Positions 21,922 through 34,020 of a stretch of 64,000 nt of DNA are shown here, piece after piece; the stretch's first letter is position 1, and each line of letters opens with the position of its first letter. The stretch spans positions 1,986,001 through 2,050,000 of the forward strand of contig CM030870.1 of NCBI GenBank assembly GCA_018105865.1. The letters are read 5' to 3'. The DNA comes from Metaphire vulgaris. Its lineage: Eukaryota > Annelida > Clitellata > Crassiclitellata > Megascolecidae. The notes below the pieces were generated by a model. It was given only the letters and a program-made list of their open reading frames with translations. It was not told the DNA's origin and made no database searches. Both the position numbers and the translations under genes were made by a program.

Positions 21922-24420
21922 TTATTTATTTATTTATTTATTTATTGAAAGTTAGGATTTATGTGGTGAATCATCCTAGAAGGACTACTTGAACACATTA
22001 CAAAGTACATGAATAATATAGGTCAGGATTTAACAGAATAGCTCATCTCAAACAGCCAAGTCTTCAGTGGCTTCTTAAATATGTCCAGAGAAGGTGACGA
22101 TTGAACACAGACTGGAAGATGATTCCAGGCTTTTGCTGCGGTAAGCGGGAAGGCACGGTCGCCGGCAGTGGCAAGGCGTGTGCGCGGCACGAGGAGTGCT
22201 CGAGTGGAGCCAGATCGCAGACGCCTTCTACTGTCTGTGTCTGCTGATCTCTGGAGTTCGCACCAGAGATAGGAGGGGCCGATGTCGTGCAGGCACCGAT
22301 AGAGGAGGGTTGCCAACTTATACGTTATTCGCTCGGGGACTGAGAGCCAGTGTAGGTCGATCAACAGTGGCGTGATGTGGTCATACTTCCTTGATCGATG
22401 GATCAGGCGTGCAGCTGCATGAAGTACGCTCTGGAGTCTGTCGAGGAGGTGTTTCGGGATCCCTGCTAAGGTGGCGTTACCATAGTCGAGTTTGGTGATT
22501 ACTAAGGCACTGATCAAAGTCTTCAGGGCAGTGAGAGAGACATATTTTCGTATGCTGCGAATTAACCGCAGTGCTGCAAAGCAGCTGGCGACGGTGTGTG
22601 TCACGTGTTGCCTCGTCGTGGCGGTATTATCAATATAGATGCAGAGATTTCTGACATGGGGCTTGGATGGATATCGTGACCATTAATCCGGACCGAAGTG
22701 GAGTGGAGCAGGTGCTGCTGTCTTCCGGTTGCCATCCATAAGATTTCTGTCTTTGCAGTATTGAGCTGGAGACGATTTGAGCCCAGCCATTCTGTCATTT
22801 CTGCGACACAGTTCGTAATTCGTGATTGGAGTTGTTGGGTAAGAGCTGAGTGACAACTCCCATATACCTGGGTATCATCTGCATATAGGTGTGCCTGCAG
22901 ATCATGCTTGCGAGCTATGTTGAGTAGATCGACCAGGTATAATGCAAAGAGGATGGGTCCGAGGACTGAACCTTGAGGGACCCCATTCGTGACTGGGTAA
23001 TTCTCCGATGTTGAGTTGGCGCAGCGTACAGAGTAAGTGCGCTGGTTAAAGTATGATGAGAACCATGCAAGTGCGGTGCCACCAACTCCGTAAGTTATTT
23101 CCAGCCTCTTCAACAGAGTGTCGTGATCGACAGTATCGAACGCTGAAGTCAGGTCTAGTAGAATCAATGCCGCTACCTTTCCGGAGTCGAATTCACGTAG
23201 AATATCTGCGATTACCTTCAGGACCGCTGTCTTGGTCGAGTGTGAGGCGAGGTAGGCCGACTGCAGACTTGGAAGCAGCTTGTGAGTCGTTAGATATTGG
23301 TTGAGCTGACCTGCTACAAGGCGCTCCAGTAGCTTAGAAAGAACCGATAGTTTAGAGATCGGTCGATATGATTTGACATCTGAGGGGTCAGAGTTAGATT
23401 TATTGATCCGAGGAACAACATAAGCGGTCTTAAAGATAGTGGGCACTGTCCCCAAGGAGATCGAGCGATTGAAGAGCTCAGTGATAAACGGGGTTAAAAT
23501 TTCAGCACTCTCTTTTAGTAGACTGGTTGGTAATGGGTCCAAGGAGCGATGTTTGTCCGTGAGTGCCCGTATGCTTGCGGCGACTTCTTCTACCGTCAGC
23601 GCTCGGAGGGTGCAGAACGAGTGGAGGGGATTTGCTGGTTTGAACGTTGGTGGAGCATACATTTCAGTGGCAACGCGTATTCCCTCACTTTTATCCCTGA
23701 TACACTCATCACTACTGCAATGGATGATGACAAAAGATGGATACAAAGGATTAAAGACCCAAGCTGCTGACAGAGATAGATGGCGCCAATGGGAACCAGG
23801 ACATGCTTCCGGGCAGAGAACTTAAAGAAGACACTCGGTGAAGAGCTCAGCTTTAATCGAGTCGGACACTTGTGTACGTCCACGTCCAAGTAGCGCGTCT
23901 AGAGTCTGCCATTGCTGTGCGGATTGCCCAGCTTCCACTTTTTGATTCCAGAATAATTCTTTTTTTCGTCGGAGAAGTCGTCTGTATTCTTTACGTTGCA
24001 CTTCCCAGCATTGCGTAACCTCCTGGACTTCTGATTGTTGCGCCCGACGCATAAGACGTTATTTTCCTTGCAACGCCCTTTTTGCCTCTCGACATTCATC
24101 ATCGAACCAGGGGTCCGAGGAGCGTCGGCTACATGTGACGGTTCTAGCTGGAGCGAGTTTGTTTAGTACTGTAATGATCTCTTTATTATATAGTTCCGCC
24201 ATATCATCCACGTCCATCTCCGCCCACGCTTCGTTATTACAGCGTGAGGAATGCTTGAGTTCTCGCTGGAAGGTGTGAGGATCGAGCTTGCTCCATGCAC
24301 GACGAGTGGTTGAAGCGTACATCGGGCTGGGGCGTGCAAGCTACGTCCCACAGGAGAAGATGATGGTCAAAGAGTCCGGCGTTGATCACTGACACCAGCA
24401 GCAGAACAGTTTCTCCACCG
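21922..24420 (-). pseudogene. CR1-like LINE, long intact RT frame
   Basis: 5'-truncated LINE with the best preserved frame of the window: 23746-22601 encodes 381 residues including the fingers (SYRPISKLSVLSKLLERLV), HSTKTAVLKVIADIL, ALILLDLTSAFDTVDHDTLL, NGVPQGSVLGPILFALYL and [10 protein letters not shown] (intact YADD). A frameshift near 22600 leads to the C-terminal domain (22604-22023: ITKLDYGNATLAGIP, ITPLLIDLHWLSVPERI). Upstream, 24322-24059 holds the endonuclease-RT linker SSDPWFDDECREAK. The 3' end shares GAACACATTACAAAG with the LINE at 9957 and finishes in an (AAAT)n tail at 21922-21947. One or two frameshifts and the missing endonuclease make it inactive. Confidence 0.88.
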
Positions 24421-25201
24421 TGCATATAAATGAATATTCATTTATATGCGTGGTAGCATGGGCAGCACTTTGTTAATGAAGTTAGAATATTGTGTTCAAA
24501 TTTATGTAATCCTTGATTACTTGATATATTATATTGAGATGAACACATCGCATTTGTGCTCCTTTTGTTTTGACAGTTTTGTCATCCGGAAACCGCCGTC
24601 ACGCCGTACCCTGGACATTTAGGTTAACTTAAATGAAGACGATGGCTAGATTTTGACCGTTCACTCGAATGCAAGATATGATTGCATTGATTCAATTTGA
24701 TCGCCCGACAGGAGAGAGAGATATTATCTCAGTAGTAATTACTAAATGTGTGAATTTACTGTGATTAAGTAAACGAATTCAAATACATTAAGTAATAAGG
24801 TTACATAAATTTTTTTCTAGACATATAAAGAAATATTGAGATTACGGGAGGACGGGGTATTTTCGGCCAGCGGGGAATTGCGGCCATGTCCATTCTGCGC
24901 CATCAATCGACAAGAGTGCAACAAATAAATTACTGATACCTCCCTTTAGGCCTATTAGAGTAATCATTTCTAAATTGCGATTATTAATATGGATTCCAAA
25001 AAGAAACTCTTCGGTGCAGCAAATAGAAAGCAAAAAGCAGCTACTGTTGAAATTGTCTGGATCTGGAGGTCCTTTTAACAGATAACAAAAAAAGATGTAA
25101 CTGGATTAGAATTATTTAAGTAAATTTCATCATTTAGAGTTTTATTTAAATCGGAGTCTAATCAGTTTCATAATCCGCATGAAACTCTAAAGTTTAGTCA
25201 T

Positions 25202-26254
25202 TTAACCTTTTAAAGGGGGAATTAAATTTTTAAAGTCATCCCCCGACGGGGGAATTAATTTTTGGAAAGAAAACATGAACATATACGTTATTAACTTACT
25301 ATATTTCAGGCTATATAGAAGCTAGAAAGATGCGGTTTGCACCGTTGTTGAGCATTTTATTGCTCTTTCTATCCATCCGTGCCAAAAGAAAAAAGTTGGG
25401 GTAGGGACCACTCTACACCCTAAAATCTGACCCCTCCCCAACATTTTGTTCAAATTTTGATCAAAGGTCAATAGCAAAACGTCTTCAGCGGTAAACCCCC
25501 AAATGTGAGTGAGTGAGTTTTGGAGGAGTGTAATTGGAACAGAATAGTGCAAAAATTTTGAAGATCAGACCATATTTGGGGTAGTTATGAAGTTTCCTAC
25601 CCTAGTACCCATTGCTCGCTGAAAAGACAATTACGCGTACGGATTTTCAATGTGAAAAACCGAACAACTCAGTATATTTCAGGCTATGTAGAAGCTAGAA
25701 AGATGCGGTTTGCACCATTGTTGAGCATTTTTATTGGTCTTTCGAACCATCCGTGCAAAAAAAAATTTTGGAGGGTAGGGTCCACTCTACACCCCAAAAT
25801 CGGACCATCGCCAACAAAAAATGTTCAAAGCTCAATAAAAAAATTTTCAGCGGTGACCCCCCACTGTGAGCAAGAGAGTTTTAGAGGAGTGTAATTGGAA
25901 CAGAATAGTGCAAAAATTTTGAAGATCGGACCATATTTGGTGTAGTTATGATTTTTCTAGCCTCCGACTGAAGATTTTTCCTATACATTTTCCAACCTTG
26001 GTCAGTCTACAGTCAAAATCTCTTGCATATATAGTCAATAATATCGAAAACGGTGCTGCCCCCTATCGAATGGATGGTAACTAAAACAAACGGTGCGTTG
26101 GATAAATGTAAAAATCTTATGTCCGCGGTACACACTCGCTTATCTAGCACACCGTTTATAAACGGTGAACACCGTTTGGTTATAATTTTCCAACACCGTT
26201 TGGTTATAATTTTCCACCACCGTTTATAAACGGCGAACCCGTGGAAGAGGTTAA
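25202..26254. mobile_element. TTAA-flanked inverted-repeat element, copy 2
   Basis: Bordered by TTAA (25202-25205, 26251-26254): left TTAACCTTTTAAAGGGGG, right CCCGTGGAAGAGGTTAA. The duplicated unit starts at 25301 and 25673 (372 bp). An additional triplicated ACACCGTTT...AACGGTG motif lies at 26145-26240. Closest to copy 3. Confidence 0.85.
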
Positions 26255-26538
26255 ACCATCTCACTTTCCCCAACATGGCCATTGCTTTACGGATCTTGCT
26301 TACACTTTCTGTCAGTGTGGTCAGTGGAAAACGATCATTTTCCAGATTAAAATTAATAAGAATCTTTTTTAGATCAACTATCGCCATGAAAGACTTTTAG
26401 GCCTGGCCCTAGTTGCAATAGAAAATGATGTATGCTCTAATTTAGACATACTGTAACTGAACTAAAAGAGAGATTTGCTAACATGAAAGCCAGTAAAGCA
26501 CAGTTGTTGTAGTAGCTACATTATTTCTCTGTAAAATA

Positions 26539-26541
26539 AAG

Positions 26542-26586
<45 letters not shown>
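26539..26586. repeat. ATT microsatellite
   Basis: About sixteen ATT units. Confidence 0.95.
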
Positions 26587-26588
<2 letters not shown>

Positions 26589-26760
26589 TATAACGAAGAA
26601 GTCCGTTGTGTGCAGATCGCTTCGAAGATTTTTAATATTGAGTTCATATTGCCAATATATTTATGAAGTTAAGGTGTATCCGCGAGGAAACAGTCTGTCA
26701 CTGCCGGGGGCGCCAAATACAAAGTTGTAGGGGGCGCCCGATTGGCTAGCTCCGGCCCTG

Positions 26761-28260
26761 GGAACCATTCCTGAAAACATGTGTAGGTCAATCATCATTC
26801 TTATCCCAAAGAATCAAAATGCTACAGACTGCAGAAATCATTCAGAACAATCATTCAGAACAATCATTCAGAACAATTAGCCCAATTAGCCATCTTGAAA
26901 AATTACTTGTGAAAATACTGCTAAGGAGAACAAAAAAAATTAGACACAAGGCATCAGAAGAACAATTTGGAATTAAAGAGGACTGTGGTTGTAGAAATGC
27001 AATATACATTTTAAGAATATTGAATGAACGATGCATTGAGATGCAGAAAGACTTGCACATATGTTTCATCAATTAGGAAAAGGCTTTCGATTCTGTCCGA
27101 CATAATGAACTTTTGCAGGGATAGACGGAAAAGATTTAAGAATATTTACAGAAATATATTGGAACCAGAAAACAACACCCCGAATAAATGGAACAACTGG
27201 AAAATGGGCTCAAATACTAAAAGGTGCCAGACAGGGATGAGGATTATCTCCAGAATTTTTCAATACATATGCAATAAGAAATCATGGAAAGCAAAGAGGA
27301 CTTAGAAGGAGCCAGAGTAGGTGGACAGAACAATAATAACCTAACATTTGCAGATGATGTAGCACTGATATCAGATTCACAGCAAAACTTGCAGGAACTG
27401 CTTAATCAAGTAAATAGAGAAAGCGATAAGAAAGGTTTAAGGGTAAACACCAATAAAACATTCTGCATAGTGATATGCAAGAAGAGACATTCCCAACTGT
27501 GAAATGAGCATAAAGGAGAGAAAATTTAAAAAGTTAAAACATTCGAATATTTGGGAAGCTGGTTCACCACTGTTGTCAGCTGTTGAACTTTAAATGTCAG
27601 AGGTGGTCAAACTGTGGTTCACAAGCCGCAAGTGGCTCTTCCAGAAGAACATGCAGCTCACAAAAAGTTTTTAAAAAGTTTTGGAGCAGACTAGCAGATC
27701 AAACAGAAGCATATAATTGCCATATAACAGTATTAATTTTGCCTGCTTGCCAATTTTATCATTATGTCTCATAAAAATAGTAGCAGAGATCTAATGGAAT
27801 TTTGCAAAGAATTGGATCATGCTATCTCGTTTTCGTGTAAATTGAGGCAATGTGGCTCCTAGCTTTTGATAATTGTCATTTGCGGCCCGTACCTTCTATA
27901 GGTTTGGCCACCTCTGTTATATGTCAAAAGTGCAACACACGCATTAGGCTTCTATTAGATAGCTTTACAGAAGAGTCATATATTGATAATAGAAAAATAT
28001 GACAACAGATGTGTTTTATTGTAATGAAAGATAATAATGAAAAGACTGTTTTTGTTTTCTATAGGCATCAGGTGTTTACTATGACAATTGCAACACCACT
28101 TTTTGCCTGGTCACAAAACTGCAATTGTGATGATGCTCTTTAATAATGATGCTGCACTATGAAGTCAAAAGAACAAACCAGAAATCCTGAGGATGTTTGA
28201 AACAATGAATCAAGAGTTTCAAAGGGTTCTGAAAATGCATTAAAGCAAAAACTATATTAA
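26761..28260 (+). pseudogene. LINE reverse transcriptase, continuation after the hAT insertion
   Basis: Continues the frame of 21405-21660: GTIPENMCRSIIILIPK, ISPISHLEKLLVKILLRRTKK, EEQFGIKEDCGCRNAIYILRIL, then a frameshift and GLRVNTNKTFC. The catalytic region reads LTFADDVALISD (27340-27375), an FADD variant. A hAT MITE at 27598-27916 interrupts it again. Beyond 27925 similarity fades. Both insertions post-date the LINE. Confidence 0.8.
27598..27916. mobile_element. hAT MITE (319 bp)
   Basis: Ends CAGAGGTGGTCAAACTG and TAGGTTTGGCCACCTCTG. Flanks TTAAATGT and TTATATGT differ at one base. No ORF. Confidence 0.88.
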
Positions 28261-28685
28261 TATAATAGACTGTGAATACAAAATCACATAGGCATAAAAA
28301 ACATAAACTACATAAGCTTAGTAAGGTGCAACATCAAAATTTCAAAATCTCAATTATAATTATTTTTAGAAAATATATTTACTTCTGAATATTGAATAAA
28401 AACCTATTGGGAAATAACACAAATTGAGGAATCAAGGCTAATGAGGTGGGCCCAGCGTGCAAATGAAAAAGACTTATTAACCCTTTCACCCTGCAAAGCC
28501 GCAAAAGCAGCTTTTGCTCCAGATACCAGTTCCTGTAAGGCTGGTTTTGCGTTTTCTGTGTCCTTTCCTCATCTCCACATGACCGGTTTTCACAGTTCGT
28601 TGGCGACCATACTTTAAGTTGCTCTAGTAATAATAATTATGTGTCCGTGAAGGCTCAACATGCTTGAAGGATTACTATACAAAAA
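28260..28685. other. PIAS intron, nothing recognised
   Basis: AT-rich intron sequence without a gene or clear repeat. A run with GCAAAAGCAGCTTTTGC near 28500 is a short palindrome. Confidence 0.4.
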
Positions 28686-28689
28686 AGGA

Positions 28690-28730
<41 letters not shown>

Positions 28731-29200
28731 CTACGACAATTTATATAGCGCAGTAACATAACTGGAGCTAAAGTCAAGAGCGCTTTACAAAGGAGTCACT
28801 TATAAGAGATGTTAAATAAGTGTGTCTTTAGGAGCTTCTCAAAACAGCCGATGGACTTCGCATTAATAACATCGCTCGGCAACGAGTTCCACAGCGTTGG
28901 ATTTCCCCGCGTGACTGATCGGTCACCGAACACGGTGGTCTTTGAAGGTGGAGGGACGATCAGCAATGTCTGACTACTGGATCGAAGTTCCGCGCGTCTG
29001 TCGTTCGTCGTTGCCCTACATACGAGTGTTGATATGTAGTCAGGACAGGTGGTGTCGTTCAGGGCCTGATATGTAATCAGGCATCGCTTGTAGGTGATGC
29101 GTTCTCGAACCCCAAGCCAGTGAAGCTTGTCTCTAAGCAACAGCGTCACGTTATGGTGATATAACTCGAACATATCAGATTATTGTACTGGAGTCAGATT
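28690..29200 (-). pseudogene. CR1-like LINE 3' end
   Basis: Minus strand 29173-28796 encodes LLLRDKLHWLGVRERITYKRC, TRGNPTLWNSLPSDVI and CFEKLLKTHLF in one frame: the C-terminal domain of CR1-like RTs. The 3' end holds the shared 'aatttatatagcgc...caagagcgcttta' motif at 28738-28792 and a TTA/TAA tail (28690-28731). Strongly 5'-truncated. Confidence 0.85.
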
Positions 29201-29847
29201 GGTGTATTTCTAGATTGCTTATTTGATGTTATGTTGACTATCAAATAAGGTTACAGGCCACATCATACTTTCTATTTTGACAAAAATGCATGAAGACAGT
29301 GCTTCACTTTTGCATTATAGTGAACTGTCGCATATTTTATCATTAAATGATTATATTTTCATCTGGAAACAGTTTTGTAATGTATTCACAGTGCCTGCTG
29401 TCATTACCAGCTCAATTCCGAGGAAACTGGTGAAAACATGTTTGTTCTATGTTAACATTTACTCAAGATATTTGAGTTTATGTGGGAGCCCTAAACAACC
29501 CCATAATTTTCTCCATAAGCCTAAAAGGGGACAGGGAATGGATGCACAGGAACCATAGGGGCAAAAGGGTTAACAAGTAAATCTAAATCTAAATTTTATA
29601 AGTCAAAAACCTAAATAGAATCTTGAGATTTTAAAATGTTCCTGGACATGTTGCTTTCCACCATAAAAGCCTCACCATGCATGAAATGCAACATAATATA
29701 AATTGGACAATTAATTACTACGGTAGCCTCATTGTGCTCTCCATTTTAGCAACAATGAAGGCAATAAAGCAGATAGATAATGCTGATTACCACAAGGGGT
29801 TGCAAAAACGGTTCCACAACAATTCATCTGCATACTTTTCATCTGTG

Positions 29848-30016
29848 ACAATTCGTCTACAGACTGTTGGTCTACCAACAGTAGGTCTACTACAAAACCC
29901 TAACCTAGCGATAACCCTAACTCTAACCCTAACAATAAGCCTAACCTAAACTAACCCTAGCCCAGATATTGCAGTCGACCTATTGTTGGTAGACCAAAAG
30001 TCTGTAGGTGAATTGT
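29848..30016. mobile_element. Foldback element with telomere-like core (a)
   Basis: Arms ACAATTCGTCTACAGAC... and ...GTCTGTAGGTGAATTGT are inverted for about 50 bp (including TTGGTCTACCAACA). The centre (29895-29960) is a run of degenerate CCCTAA units. No target duplication could be defined. Confidence 0.75.
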
Positions 30017-30114
30017 AGACAAGGTTTTATTTTCATGATAGAGATATACAGAAGTATGCATTGCATCCCAGTAGTTTAGTAGAGTTAGTCTAGAGACAGT
30101 AATCATAAATTTAC

Positions 30115-30311
30115 CTTGGGCATTTACTGAAGACAAAGAATGATAATCCCATATGTCCCCAAATGGTAGTAATGATGGTGGAGTGTCATGGACTGGAAAA
30201 AGAGGATCTGGTGTAGTCAGATGTGAGGATGTTTGTATCATTAATGAAGGAGGACAACTATGTTCGGCACCACTTGTACTAGCATCAACAATTGGTCCTT
30301 CTAAGGAAACT
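30115..30311 (-). CDS. PIAS: PIAS-family SUMO ligase, C-terminal Ser/Pro-rich exon
   Basis: Acceptor ATTTCAG (30313-30312), entry with one base completing an Arg codon. Encodes VSLEGPIVDASTSGAEH, TTPDPLFPVHDTPPSLLPF and GDIWDYHSLSS. This low-complexity Ser/Thr/Pro-rich segment corresponds to the poorly conserved PIAS C-terminal region. The donor is either after GCCCAAG (30114, GTAAAT, phase 1) or after TCTTCA (30127, GTAAAT, phase 0). Only the second fits the phase of the last exon directly, otherwise an exon is missing between them. Confidence 0.8.
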
Positions 30312-30566
30312 CTGAAATGAAATATACACAAGTAAATGCAAGAAGAATTTCATCCAAAATTGCTTGTTCATGAATAAATTCATAAGGCAATGCCAATATC
30401 TATGATGCAATTAAATATGAACTTCACAGTTTCAATAACAGCATGAAAAAAATGCATATTGATTTTGATTTTGGGCGGGAAGATGGCAAAAGTGGTTACA
30501 AGCTGGGCAGGCATACTGACGGAATGGGTTCAACTCTCGTAGAAGCCCCTAAGGTCAACTCGGCCT

Positions 30567-30567
<1 letters not shown>

Positions 30568-30631
<64 letters not shown>
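30568..30631. repeat. CTA microsatellite (~64 bp)
   Basis: About twenty-one uninterrupted CTA units in a PIAS intron. Confidence 0.95.
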
Positions 30632-30632
<1 letters not shown>

Positions 30633-30639
30633 CAACAGC

Positions 30640-31690
30640 AACATTGACATGAAAGCAAATTTAAGTGAGGCTAGATATTTAGGCCTGTCGTGCTGCGACT
30701 GAGTAGTAAAAATCAAAGTTTGACTTTGAAATCTCACAATATGGCCAGTTTGGCCACCTTACATGCAAATGAGATGAAAATAAGCAGAAAGGTGGAGAAA
30801 TATGTGTTGTACACCATATGCCAATTTTGATAGAAATATATTTAGAAATTTTTAAGAAATCATAGTTTTTCTGCTGTTTTTTTCAGAGACATCCTGTATA
30901 TATTCTAACTGTTAAAAAATTGTTGCACCTAGCACGTTGGCATAGTCATAAAAATAGTTGGCCATTCATGAAATTTAGTTCAATACCACTGGTATTCAAC
31001 CAGTCAAATTTTAGGAGCTTAAAGCTTAAAGTCCAGGAGATTCACCAGAAAAAAAGAAAGAAAGAAGAGAAGAGGGAAAGGTGACATCATTGCAAAGTAT
31101 TCAAACCACTCCAATGCTAATGATGTTACATCCCACTGTCAGTGAAAATGAACATTACGTCAAAAATATAATGCCTTTAGATGTCCTATACTCAATACCG
31201 GGTAAGCAAAAACAAAACATTTCATAACATTTAGCATTGCAGATTCTTCCAGCTTTTGGGAAATGCCAGGTTTCTGTTAATTATCCACTTCTTTGACATA
31301 CCATTTCTTGCTTTTTTAAATTAGAGTGAAGAAACAAAAAGGTCATTATGGAATTTGTCTATAGAATAATCCATGATTTTTCATCCTTTGAAATTCCATT
31401 ATATCTACACCAGCCAGTGTGGAGTGTGGACATTACCCAGCACCGTCACATCCGTCAGCTGAATTCAGCAAAATAAATTACCGACACTGATTGATGCCTA
31501 TGGTCAGCATCCACCTGCTCTCTTGTAGTAATACCATCAACACAATTGTCACGTAATTGTTAATATTGGCTACAGAGTCTACTCGTATTTTCATTGATTT
31601 ATATTGATCTCATCCTAGTTCTTCCATTGCTTTAAAAGTTAAATTTTGCTCAGAACTGGAGACCAGTTTACTGTTAGTAATAATACAGAT
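30640..31690. other. PIAS intron, nothing recognised
   Basis: AT-rich, no convincing ORF, no repeat with another copy in the window. Confidence 0.4.
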
Positions 31691-31699
31691 AAGCCTGTT

Positions 31700-31865
31700 G
31701 ACTATTTCACAAAGGCAGATTTATTTGAAACTGTGTCTGTCTACATCAGTTTGAATCTCTCTGGAATTTTACATCTGGCAATCAAATTCCAAGAAATCTT
31801 GTGTCATATTGGAATATTAGAGCACATAAATGAGCCTACCCACATAAAAGGTGTCTTTCCCACGA
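31700..31865 (+). pseudogene. Possible LINE endonuclease scrap
   Basis: The frame reads AIKFQEILCHIGILEHINEPTHIKG, of which HIGILEHINEPTHIKG resembles the segment of CR1 endonucleases that precedes the HTLDL motif. The motif itself is missing. Could be chance. Confidence 0.4.
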
Positions 31866-32267
31866 CTGGCCTTGAAGTAGGCCTACAACTCTAGTAACTC
31901 TACAGTTGCCAGCATCTTGCACTGCCTACATCAAAGCGTTCTGATGTTGCGGCACTCAGTCAATGTCTTGCGCTGCCTACATCAAAGTGCTTTGATGTTG
32001 CTGGCGCTGAGTTAGCATCATTTATAGGCTGAATTGAAATTACGGTTAGCCAGTCAAGGTTAAAAGGACCAGGTTAAAAGGACCGGTCCTTGCTCTTAGA
32101 ACCTGTTAACCTTATTACCTGTCAATGTGACCCTGTCATGACAGCAGCACATACAGCCTCTATACAATTGCCTCTAAATGATAGCTCAACAGCATTGTAT
32201 TATTGGAACCACTGGACATGTCAGCAGTCAGTTGTGCGGTCAACTGGAATGCAGGAATGTGAAAACA

Positions 32268-32420
32268 GCCAACTCACATACACTCACATTCATACATACA
32301 AACATACATATAAACATACACAGAGCTCAAGAATGCAGTCATTTCATAAATGCACACACACTCACACATACAGGCAAACATACCATTATACACATAACAG
32401 AACCACTAACTCAAACAATC
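32268..32420. repeat. ACATAC / CACACT low-complexity tract
   Basis: CA- and CATA-rich sequence, open in two plus frames only because of composition; not a gene. Confidence 0.7.
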
Positions 32421-33419
32421 CCTGGACTATGCATTATGCACTATGCATGCATACATGCACACCTCCAGTCAGGTAGACACACAGCATCATGCACACCCAC
32501 AAATGCACCACAAGCAAACAGAGACACCAAGCACCATGACAGAGTAACAAAATAGGACACACACAAAACAGACACCCTCTAGCCCATGTACATTCCATAC
32601 CTGTGAGGTCACTGTGTGCCATGTGCTCTATATATGTGTGCATGCTGTACAATTGTTTTAAAACATAAACTATGAACTTAAAACATAAACTGTGAACTAT
32701 TTGCATGTGCACGGTATACACGCGTGCATGTGCACGGTATATGTGTTTAAATACAGTAATCAGGTCAGAAAGAGCCATTCAAGGCTCAGTAAGTCAAAAG
32801 ACACCTACTTGAAGGTGATACATTCAGGGATTTGAAATCAGCATAATTTGTCTTGAAGGATTGGCATGACAAGGTCATTTCAATCACTGTTCAAGATAAG
32901 ATGAGCTGAGACATTCAGTAATTATTGCAGTCAGTTGAATTGAGTTAGAGGAAAGTCGTCAAAGGAAGCTATTGTAGTAGTCAATGCACAAAAGTATGAA
33001 TGCACAAGTGAGTTGAATTGTTGCTGCTCCCAAAATGTAGTGGCAGCTGTTAGTAGCAATTCCAGGACAGGTGACTGAAGTGATTTGTTTCATTTACATC
33101 ACCGGTGCAGAGTCATTTGTCATTTGGTGTACATTTGACCCTGACCCATTGTCTGCTTTTACTTTCATTCATGTTTTTTCTGCTCGAAGCCTGACTATTT
33201 TGACTCGCTTTTTGCTGGTTGGTGCAACTTGAAAACCTTCATATGATTTTTCATTTGGCAGCCAACGTCATTGCCTGTGTGACAAAACATGATCACAAAG
33301 TGATTACATGAAAAACGTTCTACATTAGCTTCCTTACTTGCTCACCACAGTTTCATGCATTTTAGTACTTAGTTTCATTGGTGTTGCTTAACAGTATCTT
33401 ACAGAGCTGCTCCATCCTC

Positions 33420-33695
33420 TTAGTCAGCCATGTCTTTGGTCTGTAATTCTAGGCCTCCTCAGTATGCCCCAAGCATGAACCTCCTCATTCCAGAAACAAG
33501 TCAGTTGGCCCAAGCCTCTGGAATGTTCTTGACCCAAGTATGAGCAGTGTAGTAAGCTATAAAATACTGATCTTGTGGTCATTTTTCTGAAACGACTTAA
33601 AACTCATCTCTTTATCAATATGCAGTAATTGCTGTGGAAGAGCCTCTGAATGATTTTTTGGAAGAGAGGCTATATAAATATTCTGTTATATTACA
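33420..33695 (+). pseudogene. Degenerate CR1-like LINE 3' end
   Basis: Near the end the frame reads FLKRLKTHLF, the last conserved motif of CR1-like RTs, followed by GGCTATATAAATATTCTG, the usual beginning of the 3' UTR. Upstream similarity is weak and full of stops. Confidence 0.6.
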
Positions 33696-34020
33696 TTTCA
33701 TCTTGATACAGAATTAGTTCTAAATAGACTTAAATAACAATAAATAGCTGCAGATAGTGTCATAAGCATTTTGGCACAGGAAAACCATCGTTTTAACACA
33801 ATATTGTTGCATCCACCTAATTTACTATGTAAAAATGTTACAAACTTCATGAACATCATTGATGGATTGACATAACGAGTTTTTGTGATATCGTCATAAA
33901 GAGGTCTACTGTACAGTATAAACATTTCCGTTAAAAAGAAACACAACGTGCCCATAAATCCTCTGCCGCATAAAATCTATCTTCGCATCTAAAGTGACAA
34001 CCATTATATGTGTCTGTAAC

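Larger units (their letters stand above)
21661..26760. mobile_element. 5.1-kb hAT composite in PIAS intron
   Basis: Ends CAGGGCCGGAGC and GCTCCGGCCCTG. GGAACCAT is duplicated at 21653-21660 and 26761-26768. The host LINE frame resumes at 26769. Inside are a CR1-like LINE (21922-24420), a TTAA element (25202-26254) and a microsatellite. Both ends carry G-rich GGGGCGCC motifs. No hAT transposase is present, so this is a non-autonomous element swollen by later insertions. Confidence 0.93.

Noticed and set aside
32090..32778. Three ORFs of 114-128 codons
   Set aside because: His/Thr-rich and Cys-rich products of a CA/CATA low-complexity tract, with no splice or homology support.
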